DNA of 64,000 bases from Rapana venosa (GCA_028751875.1 CM054165.1:30722654-30786653); one strand, 5' to 3'; positions 11,435 to 23,342 are shown, numbered from the stretch's first letter. The notes: generated by a model not told the origin, from the sequence alone. Numbers and translations are program-made.

Positions 11435-11837
11435 AACACTCAGACAACAACTAGTTTCTCTGTCATTAGAGCAAAAACGCGTTGCGCAACTGTTAAGCGC
11501 CTGACAAGTCAGGCCCAGCGCATCCCATTTCAGCAAGGGGAGAGAATCGTTATCTTTTAAGTCTTTCTGGGGGAAAACCCCCCCACCAAACAACAAAAGG
11601 CAGGAGAATGAACCAAGAAGGCAGAAAAATAGACAAGAAGGAAGGTGGTGACATGAAGAAAAGGAACAAGGCAGAAAAACAAAGAGAGGGATAGAAAAGA
11701 AGGAATTCCTGGCACATAATTTCCAGAAGGTAGGCCCCCGGGCATCCTCACAGGGACCCCAAAAAAGTCTTCATAGCGTGATCTGAGGCTTGCCTGAGGA
11801 TGTGGTGCTCTTCTGCATCCAATGAAAAGAATCTCTG
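11435..11837. other. Unrecognised sequence
   Basis: No gene or repeat recognised. Confidence 0.4.
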
Positions 11838-12110
11838 ATGTATATGAAGAGTGCATTCATTTTAAACCACCACAGCCACAGACGTGATGTGATGGTGGTG
11901 TTGTCTGATGTATATGAAGAGTGCATTCATTTTAAACCACCACAGCCACAGACGTGATGTGATGGTGGTGTTGTCTGATGTATTGAAGAGTGCATTCATT
12001 TTAAACAACCACAGCCACAGACGTGATGTGATGGTGGTGTTGTCTGATGTATTTGAAGAGTGCATTCATTTTAAACAACCACAGCCACAGACGTGATGTG
12101 AGGATGGTTG
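11838..12110. repeat. Tandem repeat, about 65-bp unit, four copies
   Basis: Units contain GAAGAGTGCATTCATTTTAA and CCACAGCCACAGACGTGATG, nearly identical between copies, which implies recent expansion. Confidence 0.85.
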
Positions 12111-12974
12111 ATTGTCAATTCCTCAGGAATCCACCCCCCAACAAAACAACAAAAAGATGAGAAGCAGCACTTCTACAAGTAAGGGAGAGAGAGAGAGAGA
12201 GAGAGAAGAGAGAGGAGAGAGATGAGAGAAGAGAGAGAGAAAATGAAACAATCTTTATTGCGAGGATATGAATAAGCATCGATGTGCTTTTCTATACATC
12301 CATCCCCCGCCCGTAGGATCACTTATCATAACCAACACTTTATTACAGAGAGAGAGAGAGAAGGGTTGGAATTTTTTTTAAAGGAAATAAGAAATGGAGA
12401 ACAAACAAAAAAACCATTCAATTAATCACACATTATTTAAAGGTGATTTGTGTTTTAGTTATACGGTTGGAGTCTAAAGTGGATTTTTGTTACATCGTTC
12501 ATTCACAAGTCTCGACTGAAGGACTTTCCGGGATCCAGAGCGGAGAGTGGCCGTACTGTTGTACTTACTCCACGGAAAAAATCCCTGAACAAGGGTGTCT
12601 CAGGGTGGCTCATCCTCCCCCCCTGCCAGCACAGATGGCAAGCACTGCTCTAACACCAAGCCTATCCCGCAAATTAAAACCATGTAGAAAATTAAAAAAA
12701 AACATTCTAAACAAACAAAAAACTTATAACGTGTTGCGCAAGATGTTCTGTGTGTTGGCGGCAAAAGGGCCTTCGGTTTGTAATCTCATCTGACATGACT
12801 CTGTGTGTGCGGCGTGCGTGCGTGTGTGTGTGTGTGTGTGTTGTGTGTGTGTGCGGCGTGTGTTTGTGTGTGTGTGTGTATGTGTGTGTGTATGTGTGAG
12901 TGTGGTGTGTGTGTGAGTGTGTTTCGTTTGTAATCCTCTACCCAAAAGGGGTGAAAGGGGCTAAATCTTGAATC

Positions 12975-13007
<33 letters not shown>

Positions 13008-13194
13008 GAGAGAGGAGAGAGAGAGAGAGACGAGAGAGAGAGAGAGTATGTGTGAGTGTGTGTGTGTGTAAAGAGAGAGAGAGTATGTGTGCGCGCACGC
13101 GTGTGCACGTATACATAATTATGCATATGGACGCCTTAAATGCTTAGTCAAATGGTCATTTTACTAATCAATTTATTCTTTGCTTAGGTTGTTG
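12111..13194. other. Microsatellites, SINE scraps and unrecognised sequence
   Basis: (GA)n near 12185-12240, a SINE tail scrap at about 12250-12310, a SINE core scrap at about 12725-12795, and (GT)n/(GA)n at 12800-13090. About 300 bp near 12430-12670 is unique-looking and is shared with the inverted arm near 50330-50490. No gene is seen. Confidence 0.5.
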
Positions 13195-13830
13195 TGATTG
13201 TTGGGTCAGCTATAAATTAAAGTGCTAGTTAATACACATTTTCCTTCTTCTTTTTATTTCATCATATAGCGTGTGGGCTTTGAATCACTTGTTGTTTCAC
13301 CTGTAAATCAGCGTGATAGTTAATAAATCTTTTTATTTTATCATAATTATAGTGTGTGTTCTTTAAATCATTTGTTGTTTCACCTGTAAATCAAACTGTT
13401 AGTTAATAAACCTTTTTTATTTCATCATATAGTGTGTGGGCTTTGAATCACTTGTTGTTTCACCTGTAAATCAAACTGTTAGTTAATAAACCTTCTACTT
13501 TTTTATTTCATCATATAGTGTGTGGGCTTTGAATCACTTGTTGTTTCACCTGTAAATCAAACTGATAGTTAATAAACCTTTTTATTTCATCATTTAGCGT
13601 GTGGGCTTTGAATCACTTGTTGTTTCACCTGTAAATCAAAGTGATAGTTAGTACACTTTCTTCTTTTTATGTGTGGGCTTTGAACCATTTGTTGTTTCAC
13701 CTGTAAACCAAAGTGATAGTTAATAAACCTTTTTCTTTTTATGTGTGGGCTTTGAACCATTTGTTGTTTCACCTGGAAATCAAAGTGATAGTTAATACAC
13801 TTTCTTCTTCTTTTTCTGTTGTTCATCATA
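13195..13830. repeat. Tandem repeat, about 60-85-bp unit, eight or so copies
   Basis: Units contain GTGTGGGCTTTGAATCACTT, GTTTCACCTGTAAATCAAA and GTTAATAAACC. The same array is inverted at 49600-49900. Confidence 0.85.
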
Positions 13831-14104
13831 TTATGCTGTGTGTCCTTTGATTCGTTCTACTTCACCTGGTGGTAATCAGAAAAGCTACCAGTCTGTCTCA
13901 GTGAAAACATATCCTAAAGAACATGTTGTGCAGACTTTGTAGTAACTAAAGTGCTTGTCACAAACCCCTTAAAGAAAAATAGTCTTGTTTTATATCTAAG
14001 ATTTTTGCTGTTCTAGCATTATTTTGTTCAATTTTGATATTTTTCTCTTTTATTCAGAAAAGATTTGAGGCTTGTTTATTGATTGATAGTGATATCTAAG
14101 GTAA
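13831..14104. other. Unrecognised AT-rich sequence
   Basis: Nothing supported. Confidence 0.4.
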
Positions 14105-14382
14105 AAGCTAAAGGTGTCCCATAACCTATGTAGTCGTGGGGGAATGAAGCATCAAAGACCTCAACTTCTCAAGGGGCCAGCTTTGAGGGCAGTGCCCATC
14201 TCCTCTTCCTCGCTGCTTTACGTTCCATGACCCTAAAGATTTACAGCTGGGTGAACTGGGGGACTGTACTGACGCCAAGGCGTGCAAACGGTCACCCATC
14301 CAAATGGTGATCATGCTCGATGCTGCTTTACCTTAGCTGAGAAAAGCGAGTGCTCTGACCACTGAGCTATCCCGTCCCCATT
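14105..14382 (-). mobile_element. SINE family C copy
   Basis: On the minus strand it reads GGGACGGGATAGCTCAGTGG, then a 5S-like GATGGGTGACCG, and ends with the GGTTATGGGAC text seen at 5330-5345. This is a near full-length second copy of the chimeric tRNA/5S SINE. Confidence 0.75.
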
Positions 14383-14534
14383 GTAATATTTACCCCATAT
14401 ATATATGTGAATATGTATGTGTGTGTGTGTGTGTGTGTGTCTGTTCAGGAATAAAGGTAGGGAAGGGGTGGGGGGGAATGAAGAGTTTGTGTTTTTGGTG
14501 CTTTGTTTTATTCCTTTTCTTTGAGCTTTGAAAA
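14383..14534. repeat. (TA)n/(GT)n microsatellite and spacer
   Basis: Short simple repeats at the tail of the SINE. Confidence 0.6.
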
Positions 14535-15005
14535 GGAAAAGAAAGTGGGTTGTTATTTACTGGTGTTTGTACAATGTTCAACACAGAATTAACAAGAAAG
14601 TGGTTGTTGTTTTTTTTACTGGTGTTTGTACAATGTTAAAGAATTTACAAGAAAGTGGGTTGTTATTTACTGGTGTTTGTACAATGTTAAACAAAGAATT
14701 TACAAGAAAGTGGGTTGCTTTTTACTGGTGTTTGTACAATGTTAAACAAAGAATTTACAAAAAAGTGGGTTGCTTTTTACTGGTGTTTGTACGATGTTAA
14801 ACAAAGAATTTACAAGATCGTGGGTTGTTATTTACTGGTGTTTGTACAATGTTAAACAAAGAATGAACAAGAAAGTGGTTGTTTTTTTACTGGTGTTTGT
14901 ACAATGTTAAAGAATATACAAGAATGTGGGTTGCTATTTACTGGTGTTTGTACAATGTTAAAGAATTTACGAGAACATGGGTTGTTATTTACTGGTAACA
15001 TGATG
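14535..15005. repeat. Tandem repeat, about 58-bp unit, about eight copies
   Basis: Units carry TTTACTGGTGTTTGTACAAT and AAGAAAGTGGGTTG. An open frame across it repeats the same short peptide and is not a gene. Confidence 0.85.
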
Positions 15006-15044
15006 TTTGCAAAATGAACAAACGTTATAAAAGGCTGGTTGTTA

Positions 15045-15530
15045 TTTTAATAATAATAATAATAATAATAATGTATGGAATTTATATAGCGCTGAATCTT
15101 GTAAAGCAACAAATCAAAGGGCTCAGATTTCATTTCATACCACTTTAAGTCATGGCAGATTTCTCTCCGTGAAAATTCATGCTGCTCTCCCCGGGAGAGC
15201 GGAGAGCGCGTCCCACAAGCGCAGCGCACCATTTTTTTTTCTTTTTTTATGTCTGCAACTGTATTTGTTTGCCTATCGAGTGGCTTTTTTCTAAGAATTT
15301 TGCCAGGGACAACTCTCTTGTTGCCATGGTTCTTTTACGTGCGCTAAATAATTACGTGTAAAACACGGGACCTCGTTTATCGTCTCATCCGAAAGACTAG
15401 CGCCCAGACCACCACTCATGGTCTAATGGATGGGGGAAACATTTCCGGTCCAAACGGGGTACAAACCGCCCACACTTCAGACCCGGACTTTTCGCTTTCT
15501 ACCTCTAGACCACCGATCCACCGTGTTTGT
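15045..15530 (-). mobile_element. SINE family D (long, with conserved core)
   Basis: About 480 bp, nearly identical to 22995-23487. It holds TATAGCGCTGAATCTTGTAA at one end. Near the other are ACGGGACCTCGTTTATCG, CTCATCCGAAAGACTAGC and, on the minus strand, a B-box-like GGTTTGTACCCCG (GGTTCGTACCCC in the other copy). Family A shares only the core. Flanking (TAA)n and (TTA)n runs suggest its tail. Confidence 0.75.
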
Positions 15531-15563
15531 AAAATAAACAAACAAACATTTTAACACGCAGGT

Positions 15564-15596
<33 letters not shown>

Positions 15597-15967
15597 GTTG
15601 TTGTTGTTGTTGTTGTTATTATTCACTGGTGTTTATACAATAAAGAAAAGCAAATGATACAAGAATGTGGGTTGTTATTTTCTCTTATTTTCAAAACAAA
15701 CAAAATGTAAAATACACAATGATATGAGTTTAAAAAAAATTAATGTTGGTCATGTTTCTGGTAGTGTGTTTTGAGCTATGTGGAGCCAACCTTCATGTAA
15801 AATGCATGCGGGTACTGGATAGGTGAAAGTGATAGGATTTTGTTGACCATAATGGATAAGATCTTCATCTGGAGTGTCTTCTTTCCAAAATGTAACATTG
15901 CTTCACTCACATTGATACTGAACTAATCATTTGTACCCCATTAAAAGAGTAAATACACAAACACTTC
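15531..15967. other. Unrecognised sequence with (TTA)n
   Basis: A short ATT/GTT triplet tract, then unique AT-rich sequence. No gene is seen. Confidence 0.4.
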
Positions 15968-16320
15968 CTCCATCCTTTTTTTTTATTTTATTCTTTATAT
16001 CAAGAAAAAGGGAATAAGCCTTATTGCTTTTTTACATCCAGTCCCCATGTGTATGCGGTTTTGTAAATTCTGTCATGTCCCCACCAGCACAAAAAGGCCT
16101 ACTCTTATGAAAAGCGGAACAGGATTTAACGTGTGCGCCAGATGTTCTGCGTGCGTTCGCACACGGGAAACTCGTTTTATGGGTCTCATCAAAGGACTTT
16201 TGAGGAGAGTGGAGCTGCACAGTTAACCCGGGAAATACCCCCCTTGAACGGAATCGAACCCGGCCCCTCAATTGCGAGCGATGTTCTGACCACTAGGCAT
16301 CCCTCCCTTCTCACCCCATT
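15968..16320 (-). mobile_element. SINE family A, full length
   Basis: The clearest full copy. On the minus strand it begins with a tRNA-like head (GGATGCCTAGTGGTCAGAAC as A-box region, CCGGGTTCGATTCCG as B box), then the conserved core and body, and ends in an A-rich tail near 15970. Confidence 0.75.
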
Positions 16321-16409
16321 CAAAGTGAACTTGTAACGGCATAAGCTAAAGGGAGTATTCCATTCTGTCGATCAGAATACCCAGTCGGGATAGCTGAAAC
16401 TCTTCTGAA

Positions 16410-16745
16410 ATGACTTTTTATACTATTTTATTTATAAAGCACTCATGTAACTTTTTATTATCCTCGTGTTATGTGGTTTTTTTAAATTTGTCATGGTTTC
16501 TCGGGCACACAAAGGCCTCTCTTCCGAAAAGCGAACAGGATTAACGTTTGCGAAAAGATGTCTGCCTGCGTTCGAAACGGGGCCCGGTTTATAGCCCTCA
16601 TTCGAAGGACTTTGCATTCATTTTCGTTTTTTTGGGTCAAACTGGGAAGAAAGGGCGAGGCTGGGAATCGACCCACAACCTCACAGTTTATTTGTTGGCA
16701 GGCAAAACGTCTTAAACCATCCTGCCATCCTCTAAAAACATGTGC
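16410..16745 (-). mobile_element. SINE family A copy (decayed)
   Basis: Core (GGTTTATAGCCCTCATTCG) and body (TCTTCCGAAAAGCGAACAGG) are recognisable. The head region (CAGGATGGTTTAAGACG on the minus strand) differs from the 16.2-kb copy and resembles the head of 8925-9256, so family A may have two head types. Confidence 0.6.
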
Positions 16746-17465
16746 AGGAGACGTCTGTGTGCGTTGATAGTCTCTTCCTACGACTCTCAGGGCAATGGTG
16801 TTCATTCCTGAGGAAGGAGAAATCCTCTTGAACAAGTGTTTGGGTGATGGCTGGAAAACCCAGGCCACTCACTTGTGAGTGGAGCTCTCTAACCACCAGT
16901 ATTATAAGGGTTCGAGTCTGGAACAGAATAGGGGGTGGGAGTGGTGTTGTGTGTTGTGTGTGTGTGGTGGGGTGTTGTTGTGTGTGTGGTGTGAGTCTGA
17001 AAACAGAAATAGGGGGTGGGAGGGATGTGTGTGTGTGTGTGTGTGTGTGTTTTGTGTGTGTGTGTGTGTGTGTGTGTCTGTGTGTGTGTGTGAGGGAGGA
17101 GAGAGTCTGGAAACAGAATAGGGGATGGAGTGGGGGGTGGTGTATGTTGTGTTTTGTGTGTGGGGTGTGTATGTGTGTGAGTCTGAAAACAGAGTGGGAG
17201 TGGGTGTGTGTGTGTGTGTGTGTGTTTTTGGGGTGTGTGTGTGGGGGTGTGAGTCTGGAAACAGAATAAGGGGTGGGGAGGGATTGTGTGTGTGTTTGTT
17301 GGGGATGTGTGTGTTGTGTGTGTGTGTGTGTGTGTGTGTTGAGTCTGAAACAGAAGTGGGAGTGGTGTGTGTGTGTGTGTGTGTTTTGTGGGTGTGTGTT
17401 GAGTCCCGGAAAAAAGAATAGGGGGTGGGAGTGGTGTGTGTGTGTGTGTGAACTTATAACAAGCA
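16746..17465. repeat. Minisatellite: GAGTCTGGAAACAGAATAGG unit with (GT)n
   Basis: From about 16910 the phrase GAGTCTGAAAACAGAA plus GGGTGGGAGTGG recurs about seven times, separated by GT microsatellite. The first 160 bp are unrecognised. Confidence 0.8.
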
Positions 17466-17584
17466 CTATCCTTTCCACACTATAGATCAAACGGACCACT
17501 CAAACCTGTTTGTTCGGACCTGTCAGTGTGAAAAGGACAACTGCACACAAACGTGTGACAGGCGTATGTACAACGTTACAGGGT

Positions 17585-17639
17585 GGCTGTGTGTCCCAGG
17601 CTTCAGTCACACACACACACACACACCCCACCACACACA

Positions 17640-17695
<56 letters not shown>

Positions 17696-17860
17696 ACACA
17701 CACACTCACACACACACACACACACACAACTCTCTCTCTCTCTCCTCTCTCTCTTTCACACACCCCACACACACACACACCACACACACCCCAACCCCAC
17801 ACACACACACACACACACTCACACACACACACACTCACACACACAAAACAATTTTTTAAA
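17585..17860. repeat. (CA)n microsatellite
   Basis: Long CA tracts with a short CT stretch. Confidence 0.9.
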
Positions 17861-18480
17861 AACACACCCCAACACCCAAGGGAAAAAACCCCCCAACCCT
17901 TTTTTTTACGGGAACCCAAATAAACCTTTTTTGTTTTTGTTTCATAGTTTTCTTTTTTTTTCCATTTGGTTTGTTGTTTTGTTTTTGTTGTGTGTGTTTG
18001 GGTTTATTTTGTTTTGTTTGATTGGGGTTTTTTTCCCTTTGGGGGGGGTTTTTTGGGTCTTTTTTGTTTTTTATTCATTGTTTTTATTTGTTTTGTGTAT
18101 ATGTTAGTTAGGGGGGGGAAGATTGGTTTGGGGGGATTTTTATTTTTTTGTTGTTTTGTTTCTTTTGTTTTGTTTTTTTGGGTTTTTTTGTTGTTTTTGT
18201 TTGTGTTTGAGGGGGGAAATTTTTGATTTTTAAATTTTTTAATTTGTTTGGGCTTTTTTTTTTTTGGTTTTTTTTTTTGTTTTGTTTTTTGTTTTGCATA
18301 TTTTTAGATTTTTGTTTTGATTTGTTATATTTTTCCTGGGTTTTTTTTTTTTTTTAAATTTTAATTGCATATTTTTTTTTTTTTTGTTTTTTTTTTTCTT
18401 TTGATTTGGATCTTGTTGAAAAATACTGCCTTTATTTTTTAGATAGATCTTGAAAAAAAAGTTTTTGACCTTGAATAAAT
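17861..18480. other. T-rich low-complexity sequence
   Basis: T homopolymers broken by G. No gene is visible, and the reading is probably unreliable. Confidence 0.6.
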
Positions 18481-19079
18481 TTTACTTTGACTTTGACACA
18501 CACACACACACAAAACACGCACACACAAGGGAATGTTGTGTACAAAAAACTCGAACAGTCTTAGGTTCAATTCCACCCCACACTCTCTCTCTCTTTATAT
18601 ATTTTTAAGGGCGGGGAACGGATGTAAAAAAGCACATAGGTGCTTATTCATTTTTTCTCGAAATAAAAGAATTTGTCATTGTTATTGTCATTGTTGGAAC
18701 GCACAACAAGGTCAGGAGCTGAAGCTTCAAGCTGAGAGTTGATTGGCTGCAGGTTTGTGAGCTGTCCGCTTGAAACAGAGCAGCACCCTAGGGTTGGGAT
18801 GGTCAGGGCAAAACAGATCTTTAGTCTGTCATCTTAAAACATACGTCTTCAGGGGTTTCAGGTGTCAGGTTTACCTGGACCATTTGACAGAGAGTACAAT
18901 GACAATGACAAATTCTTTTATTTCGAGGATAATGAATAAGCACCTATGTGCTTTTTTTTTACTTCCAGTCCTCGCCCTTAGGGATAGATATGATAATAAA
19001 ATGAAATAAAGCCCATACCAATACACTAACACAGTATATGGGAAAAATATTTACACAAAAGCCCCCAAAAAAAATCACC
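18481..19079. other. SINE tail scraps in unrecognised sequence
   Basis: Two pieces of the SINE tail text occur in opposite orientations: about 18600-18675 (AAAGCACATAGGTGCTTATT) and 18897-18985 (TTCGAGGATAATGAATAAGC). The rest is unrecognised. Confidence 0.5.
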
Positions 19080-19518
19080 GAAAAGAGTGAGAGAGAGAGA
19101 GAGAGAAGAGAGAGAGCGAGAGGAGGAGAGAGAGAGGAGAGGAGAGAGAGAGGAGAGAAAAGAGGAGAGAGAGAGAGAGCAACAAGTGAGAAAGAAAGCA
19201 AAACAGAAAACACAGAAAAAAACCGAAAAAATAGCAAAGAAACCAAGAGCAAAACAAAAGCGGCAACAACAACAAGGGGAGAGGGGACAACCGAATAGTC
19301 CCCCCTCCAAAAAAATAAAAAAAAAAAACCAGAAACAAACGAAACAAAACTCCATAATATAAAGGATAACAAATCACGTAAATAGTATCATTTTGGCTAA
19401 CAGAAAGAAATGTCAACAAATTCATTGTGCTCTTATGGGAAGCAACAGCAATAGTAAACTACACAAAACAAATATTGTAATAAAGAGAGAGAGAGAGAGG
19501 GGAGGAGAGAGAGAGAGA

Positions 19519-19552
<34 letters not shown>

Positions 19553-19560
19553 ATATCTTA
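19080..19560. repeat. (GA)n microsatellites with A-rich spacer
   Basis: GA tracts at 19085-19190 and 19480-19555. The frames across them are artefacts. Confidence 0.85.
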
Positions 19561-20618
19561 TTGTGATCAGCTTTTTTTATTTTTTAAATTTTTTTAGCTC
19601 ATTTACAAGAGGATATTGGGAAAGGGACTGGGCACAAAACACACATTGTAATAAGAAAAGCGTATAATTACTACTACAACCCAACTGATCTCCATGGCAT
19701 GGGTTCCACGTCATGGTTGAAAGAATTAGGTTCAGATAAAGATAGATTATGGTGTAACACTGTTGCCCTTTGCAAATGGGAGAAAGGAAGGTGGATGCAA
19801 TAAATATAAACTGCATTTTGCATTTATTTTTCTACAATACTGAATAAATGAGTTGATGACAAGGTTTCCATGTCACTCTGAGTTCAGTGTATTTGATCCA
19901 CTGGCTCTAAGTTTCTGTTCAAATCAAGGCCAAGTTCGATGCAGGTGTCTCCCCTGTTCAATATCAATCTTAACATGCACTCATATTCACTCTTACTGTC
20001 GTTTCTCTCCTCATTCACATTCACCTTCCCCATTTGCAGACTCCTTTTACACACTGTCACCATGGAAACAAATAGTGCACATCATCATTATCCATTTTAC
20101 TTAACAAAAGAGAACCAGCCTGTTTATGAATACATTGTTCCATCATGGTCAACATATTCACAGATATATATATGTGGGCATGAAACCCATATTACCAATG
20201 GAACAGCCAACTTGTACATCATGCACAGGTGTTTCATGACCAGATAATTATACTCCACTCTAGCCTATTTCACTACCTCACCAAAACTTTGTCCTGGCCA
20301 GTTTCTGACACTGTGTGTAGGCGGCAGTCTGTGTTCCCCTGTGCCTGTCACATCAAAATAAGGGAGGGGGGACAATTTCAAGGTGACGGGCTGGCTACCT
20401 TTCTGTGGTTGAGGAACAAGATGGTCGTTCACATCCACACCATACCTTTTCCCTTCTATCATTATGGTCATAAACCATCACTGCTCTGTATTTTACCTCT
20501 GACACACTTTGGATGAGGTAAGAGATTCTTTCTGACTTCTCCCACACACAGAGAGAAATCATCACAGACAAAAATCTTTCTTCGCCTCAGATTTTGCTTT
20601 GCTTGTAAAATCCTTCTT
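19561..20618. other. About 1 kb without recognised gene
   Basis: Unique-looking sequence. The open frames are short and unconvincing. It may include untranslated or decayed downstream sequence of the LINE at 20619-21243. Confidence 0.4.
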
Positions 20619-21243
20619 TTATCTTGGAGAAATACAGAGCTTGCAAGTTATAGGTGAGTCTGGCTGAGAGTTAAGCCTGTGTACCTGATCAAACTGTACA
20701 TCATCTGGAAACTGCAGTTTATCAACAAGCAAGTCCTGGGAGTCTTCACAATCTTGCCCACTTTCCTGATCTCTACAGGGAATGCCGTGCATTATAAGGT
20801 TAAGCCACTTGGAACGACCTTCTAGGTTATCTGCTTTCTTTTCCAGAGACTCTACCTGGGCATTTAAGGATTCAGTTTCTGACTTTAATACATCATTTTC
20901 CTGTCTTAAATCTGAGACCATTTTTTTCAAATCGTTCACCTGTCCCTGGAGATTGGCACAGGTATCCTTCAGGTCTTTGATATCAGCACTCATGCTGGCA
21001 CACTTATTGCTGAGATTGTTCAGTTTGGTCAAGACGTCTGAAAGGCAAAGATTGTCAGATGACGTTTTGTGCAGTTCTTGGTGAAGATCCTGTGCCATCC
21101 ACGCTCTCCCTCCGTGAGGCACCACCATCACCAGCTTGACGAGTCTGCCGCAAAGCCTCACTCTTTGTGCCAGGTCCTGGGTTCAACTCTACGTCTCCGC
21201 ACTGGTGGAGCAAATTTCCCATGTAGAGCAGGGGGAGGAGCAC
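20619..21243 (-). pseudogene. Non-LTR retrotransposon ORF1-like protein with 2A-like leader
   Basis: The main frame (20619-21161) has a long heptad coiled coil (LNNLSNKCASMSADIKDLKD onward), then a segment resembling the RNA-binding domain of L1-type ORF1 proteins (LNLIMHGIP and VQFDQVHRLNSQPDSP). Such proteins trimerise and bind the element RNA as nucleic-acid chaperones. An overlapping frame (21055-21243) holds the start MLLPLLYMGN and a 2A-like motif, CGDVELNPGP. One frameshift near 21110 separates the two, and the main frame stops early at 20619. No ORF2 follows downstream, so this is a truncated or decayed copy. Confidence 0.7.
21172..21201 (-). other. 2A-like ribosome-skipping motif
   Basis: CGDVELNPGP matches the DxExNPGP signature of 2A peptides, where the ribosome skips the glycine-proline bond. 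It lies about 16 residues after the likely initiator, as reported for N-terminal 2A sequences of some invertebrate non-LTR retrotransposons. Confidence 0.75.
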
Positions 21244-21519
21244 ATCAATGATGACACACTGTGCGTCAGAGTTTTGGGTGCCAACAGGGCATTGGCATGG
21301 CCGATAATAATCTTGCCCGCTTCAACATAAAACAAGCAAATGCTGCTTCAAAACGACCACACCTAGCCGCGAAAAGTCAGTGGAATAGCAGGCATGGTAC
21401 TGGAACCAGCCACTTGCCCAAACTTGAAGTTACAGCATTTACTGCATCGGGAAGAAAAAGCACCAAAATATCAGAGCTCATGAAACATGACTGCACTGTT
21501 TGGTGACAAGACCATGGGC

Positions 21520-21540
21520 CCCAAAGAGAGAGAGGGAGAG

Positions 21541-21596
<56 letters not shown>

Positions 21597-22028
21597 GAGA
21601 GAGAGAGGGGGTAGAGAGGGAGTGAGAGAGAGAGAGGGGGGAGAGAGAGGGGAGAGAGAGAGGGGGGAGAGAGAGGAAAAGAGGGAGAGAGAGGGAGAGA
21701 GAGAGAGGGGGGGGGGAAGAGAGAGAAAGAGAGAGAGGGGGAGAGAGAGAAGGGAGAGAGAGAGAGGAGATAGAGAGGGGAGAGAGAGAAAGAGAGAGAG
21801 GGGGAAGAGAGAACACTGAACATGAAATAATTTATTGCCATTAACAATAGTCTTTTTGGCAAGGAGCACAGTATAAATACAATTTAAACAATATGCTGTT
21901 TGCAACAAGGAAATAATGAAACCGAAAGAGGAAAAGGCATCTCCAATAACTATAATTCAACTGTATGCATTAATTGTATCATACATTAATTATTATAACA
22001 AGCTTGCACACACACACAAAGCACACAC

Positions 22029-22088
<60 letters not shown>

Positions 22089-22119
22089 ACACACACGCAC
22101 ACACACACATGCGCGCACA

Positions 22120-22163
<44 letters not shown>

Positions 22164-22204
22164 TTGTCATGTTACCTACGAGAGAGAGAGAGAGGAGAGA
22201 GAGG

Positions 22205-22241
<37 letters not shown>

Positions 22242-22293
22242 GAGAGAAGAGAGAGAGAAGAGAGAGGGAGAGAGAGAGAGAAAAAGGAGAGAG

Positions 22294-22326
<33 letters not shown>

Positions 22327-22335
22327 CGAGCAAGG
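21520..22335. repeat. (GA)n, (CA)n, (GA)n microsatellites
   Basis: GA tract 21520-21815, CA tract 22005-22165, GA tract 22175-22330, with about 190 bp of unrecognised sequence between the first two. Confidence 0.9.
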
Positions 22336-22598
22336 AGTAGCGCTGAAACAAACAGATGAAAAACAACTTCATTAGTGTTGTAGCCAGAGCTACTGCAGTC
22401 TTGCTGCCACAAGATGATGGCCATTTCGTAACTACGGTATAATTCAGATTTATTTTAGATAGTAAATGTTGCAAAATCTTCAGTGGGGCCCCCCATGGCC
22501 AAGGAACTTATTGTATAGTTGAAGTGAAGGTGAAGGAAACAGCTTTGAAAGAAAGGAAAATTACTCATCCAACTACTTGAACCACGTCTTTTGTGCAA

Positions 22599-22673
22599 GC
22601 CGATGAGATTGAGATGAGAGATCAGTGCATAGTCAAAAGACTATGCACTGATCTCTCATCTCATCTCATCGGC
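22599..22673. repeat. Near-perfect hairpin, 35-36-bp arms, AAAA loop
   Basis: The left arm GCCGATGAGATTGAGATGAG... folds on the right arm ...CTCATCTCATCTCATCGGC with a one-base bulge and an AAAA loop at 22635-22638. It sits at the 3' edge of the LINE fragment (22690 onward, minus), whose end carries the same GAGAT repeats, so it may be an inverted duplication of the LINE tail. Confidence 0.8.
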
Positions 22674-22689
22674 TCCCATAACCCCCTCC

Positions 22690-23311
22690 AGGGTCGTAGG
22701 GGCACTGCAGTGATGAACGTTACTGCAGTTGGCTCCATTTGTGGCGGCTATGCGCAAGTGCCTGGATTGTGGAGAAGCTCTTCCCGGTCCATTCAGTGAT
22801 GTTGTCTGCCCTTTTCTTCTTCAGCCTGCCTTGCCTTCTCTTCCCCTGCACTGTTCTTGCAGTATGGTCTTGGAAAGCCCATCTGATCTTGTCACATGTC
22901 CATATCATCTGAGCTTCCTTCTCTTGACTATGGTCAGCAGGTCTTCGAGGTGTTTTACTTGTTGGGACGATGGTTTGTCGGACTTCTTCGTTGGTAATAA
23001 TAATGTATGGAATTTATATAGCGCTGAATCTTGTAAAGCAACAAATCAAAGCGCTCAGATTTTATTTCATACCACTTTAAGTCACGGCAGATTTCTCTCC
23101 GTGAAATTCGGGCTGCTCTCCCCGGGGAGAGCGGGAGAACGCGTCGCCACTTAGCGCTGCGCCACCCTTTCACCCTTTTTTTTTTTTTTTTTTTCTGCAG
23201 CTGTATTTGTTTCCCTATCAGAGTGGCTTTTTTCTAAGAATTTTGCCAGGGACAACTCTCTTGTTGCCGTGGGGTTTTTTACGTGCGCTACATAATTACG
23301 TGTAAAACACG

Positions 23312-23342
<31 letters not shown>

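Larger units (their letters stand above)
10050..13830. repeat. Large inverted repeat, left arm
   Basis: The order of elements here (SINE C copy, 55-bp repeats, ~36-bp CAGTGACGTTGTCCATCA repeats, unique text near 12540-12660, GT microsatellite, ~80-bp repeats) reappears reversed and complemented at 49524-52250. The CTT and 65-bp arrays of this arm are missing or collapsed in the other. Confidence 0.7.

Noticed and set aside
11146..11596. Long poly-Ser/Leu and poly-Glu/Arg open frames
   Set aside because: They lie in a CTT microsatellite, which is open in several frames on both strands.
16732..18226. Long Cys/Val- and His/Thr-rich open frames
   Set aside because: They are translations of GT/CA microsatellites and T-rich low-complexity sequence.
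20265..20516. Possible small genes near 20.2-20.5 kb
   Set aside because: Short frames on both strands without recognisable domains or splice context.
21377..22474. Arg/Glu and Leu/Ser open frames up to 161 codons
   Set aside because: Translations of GA and CA microsatellites.
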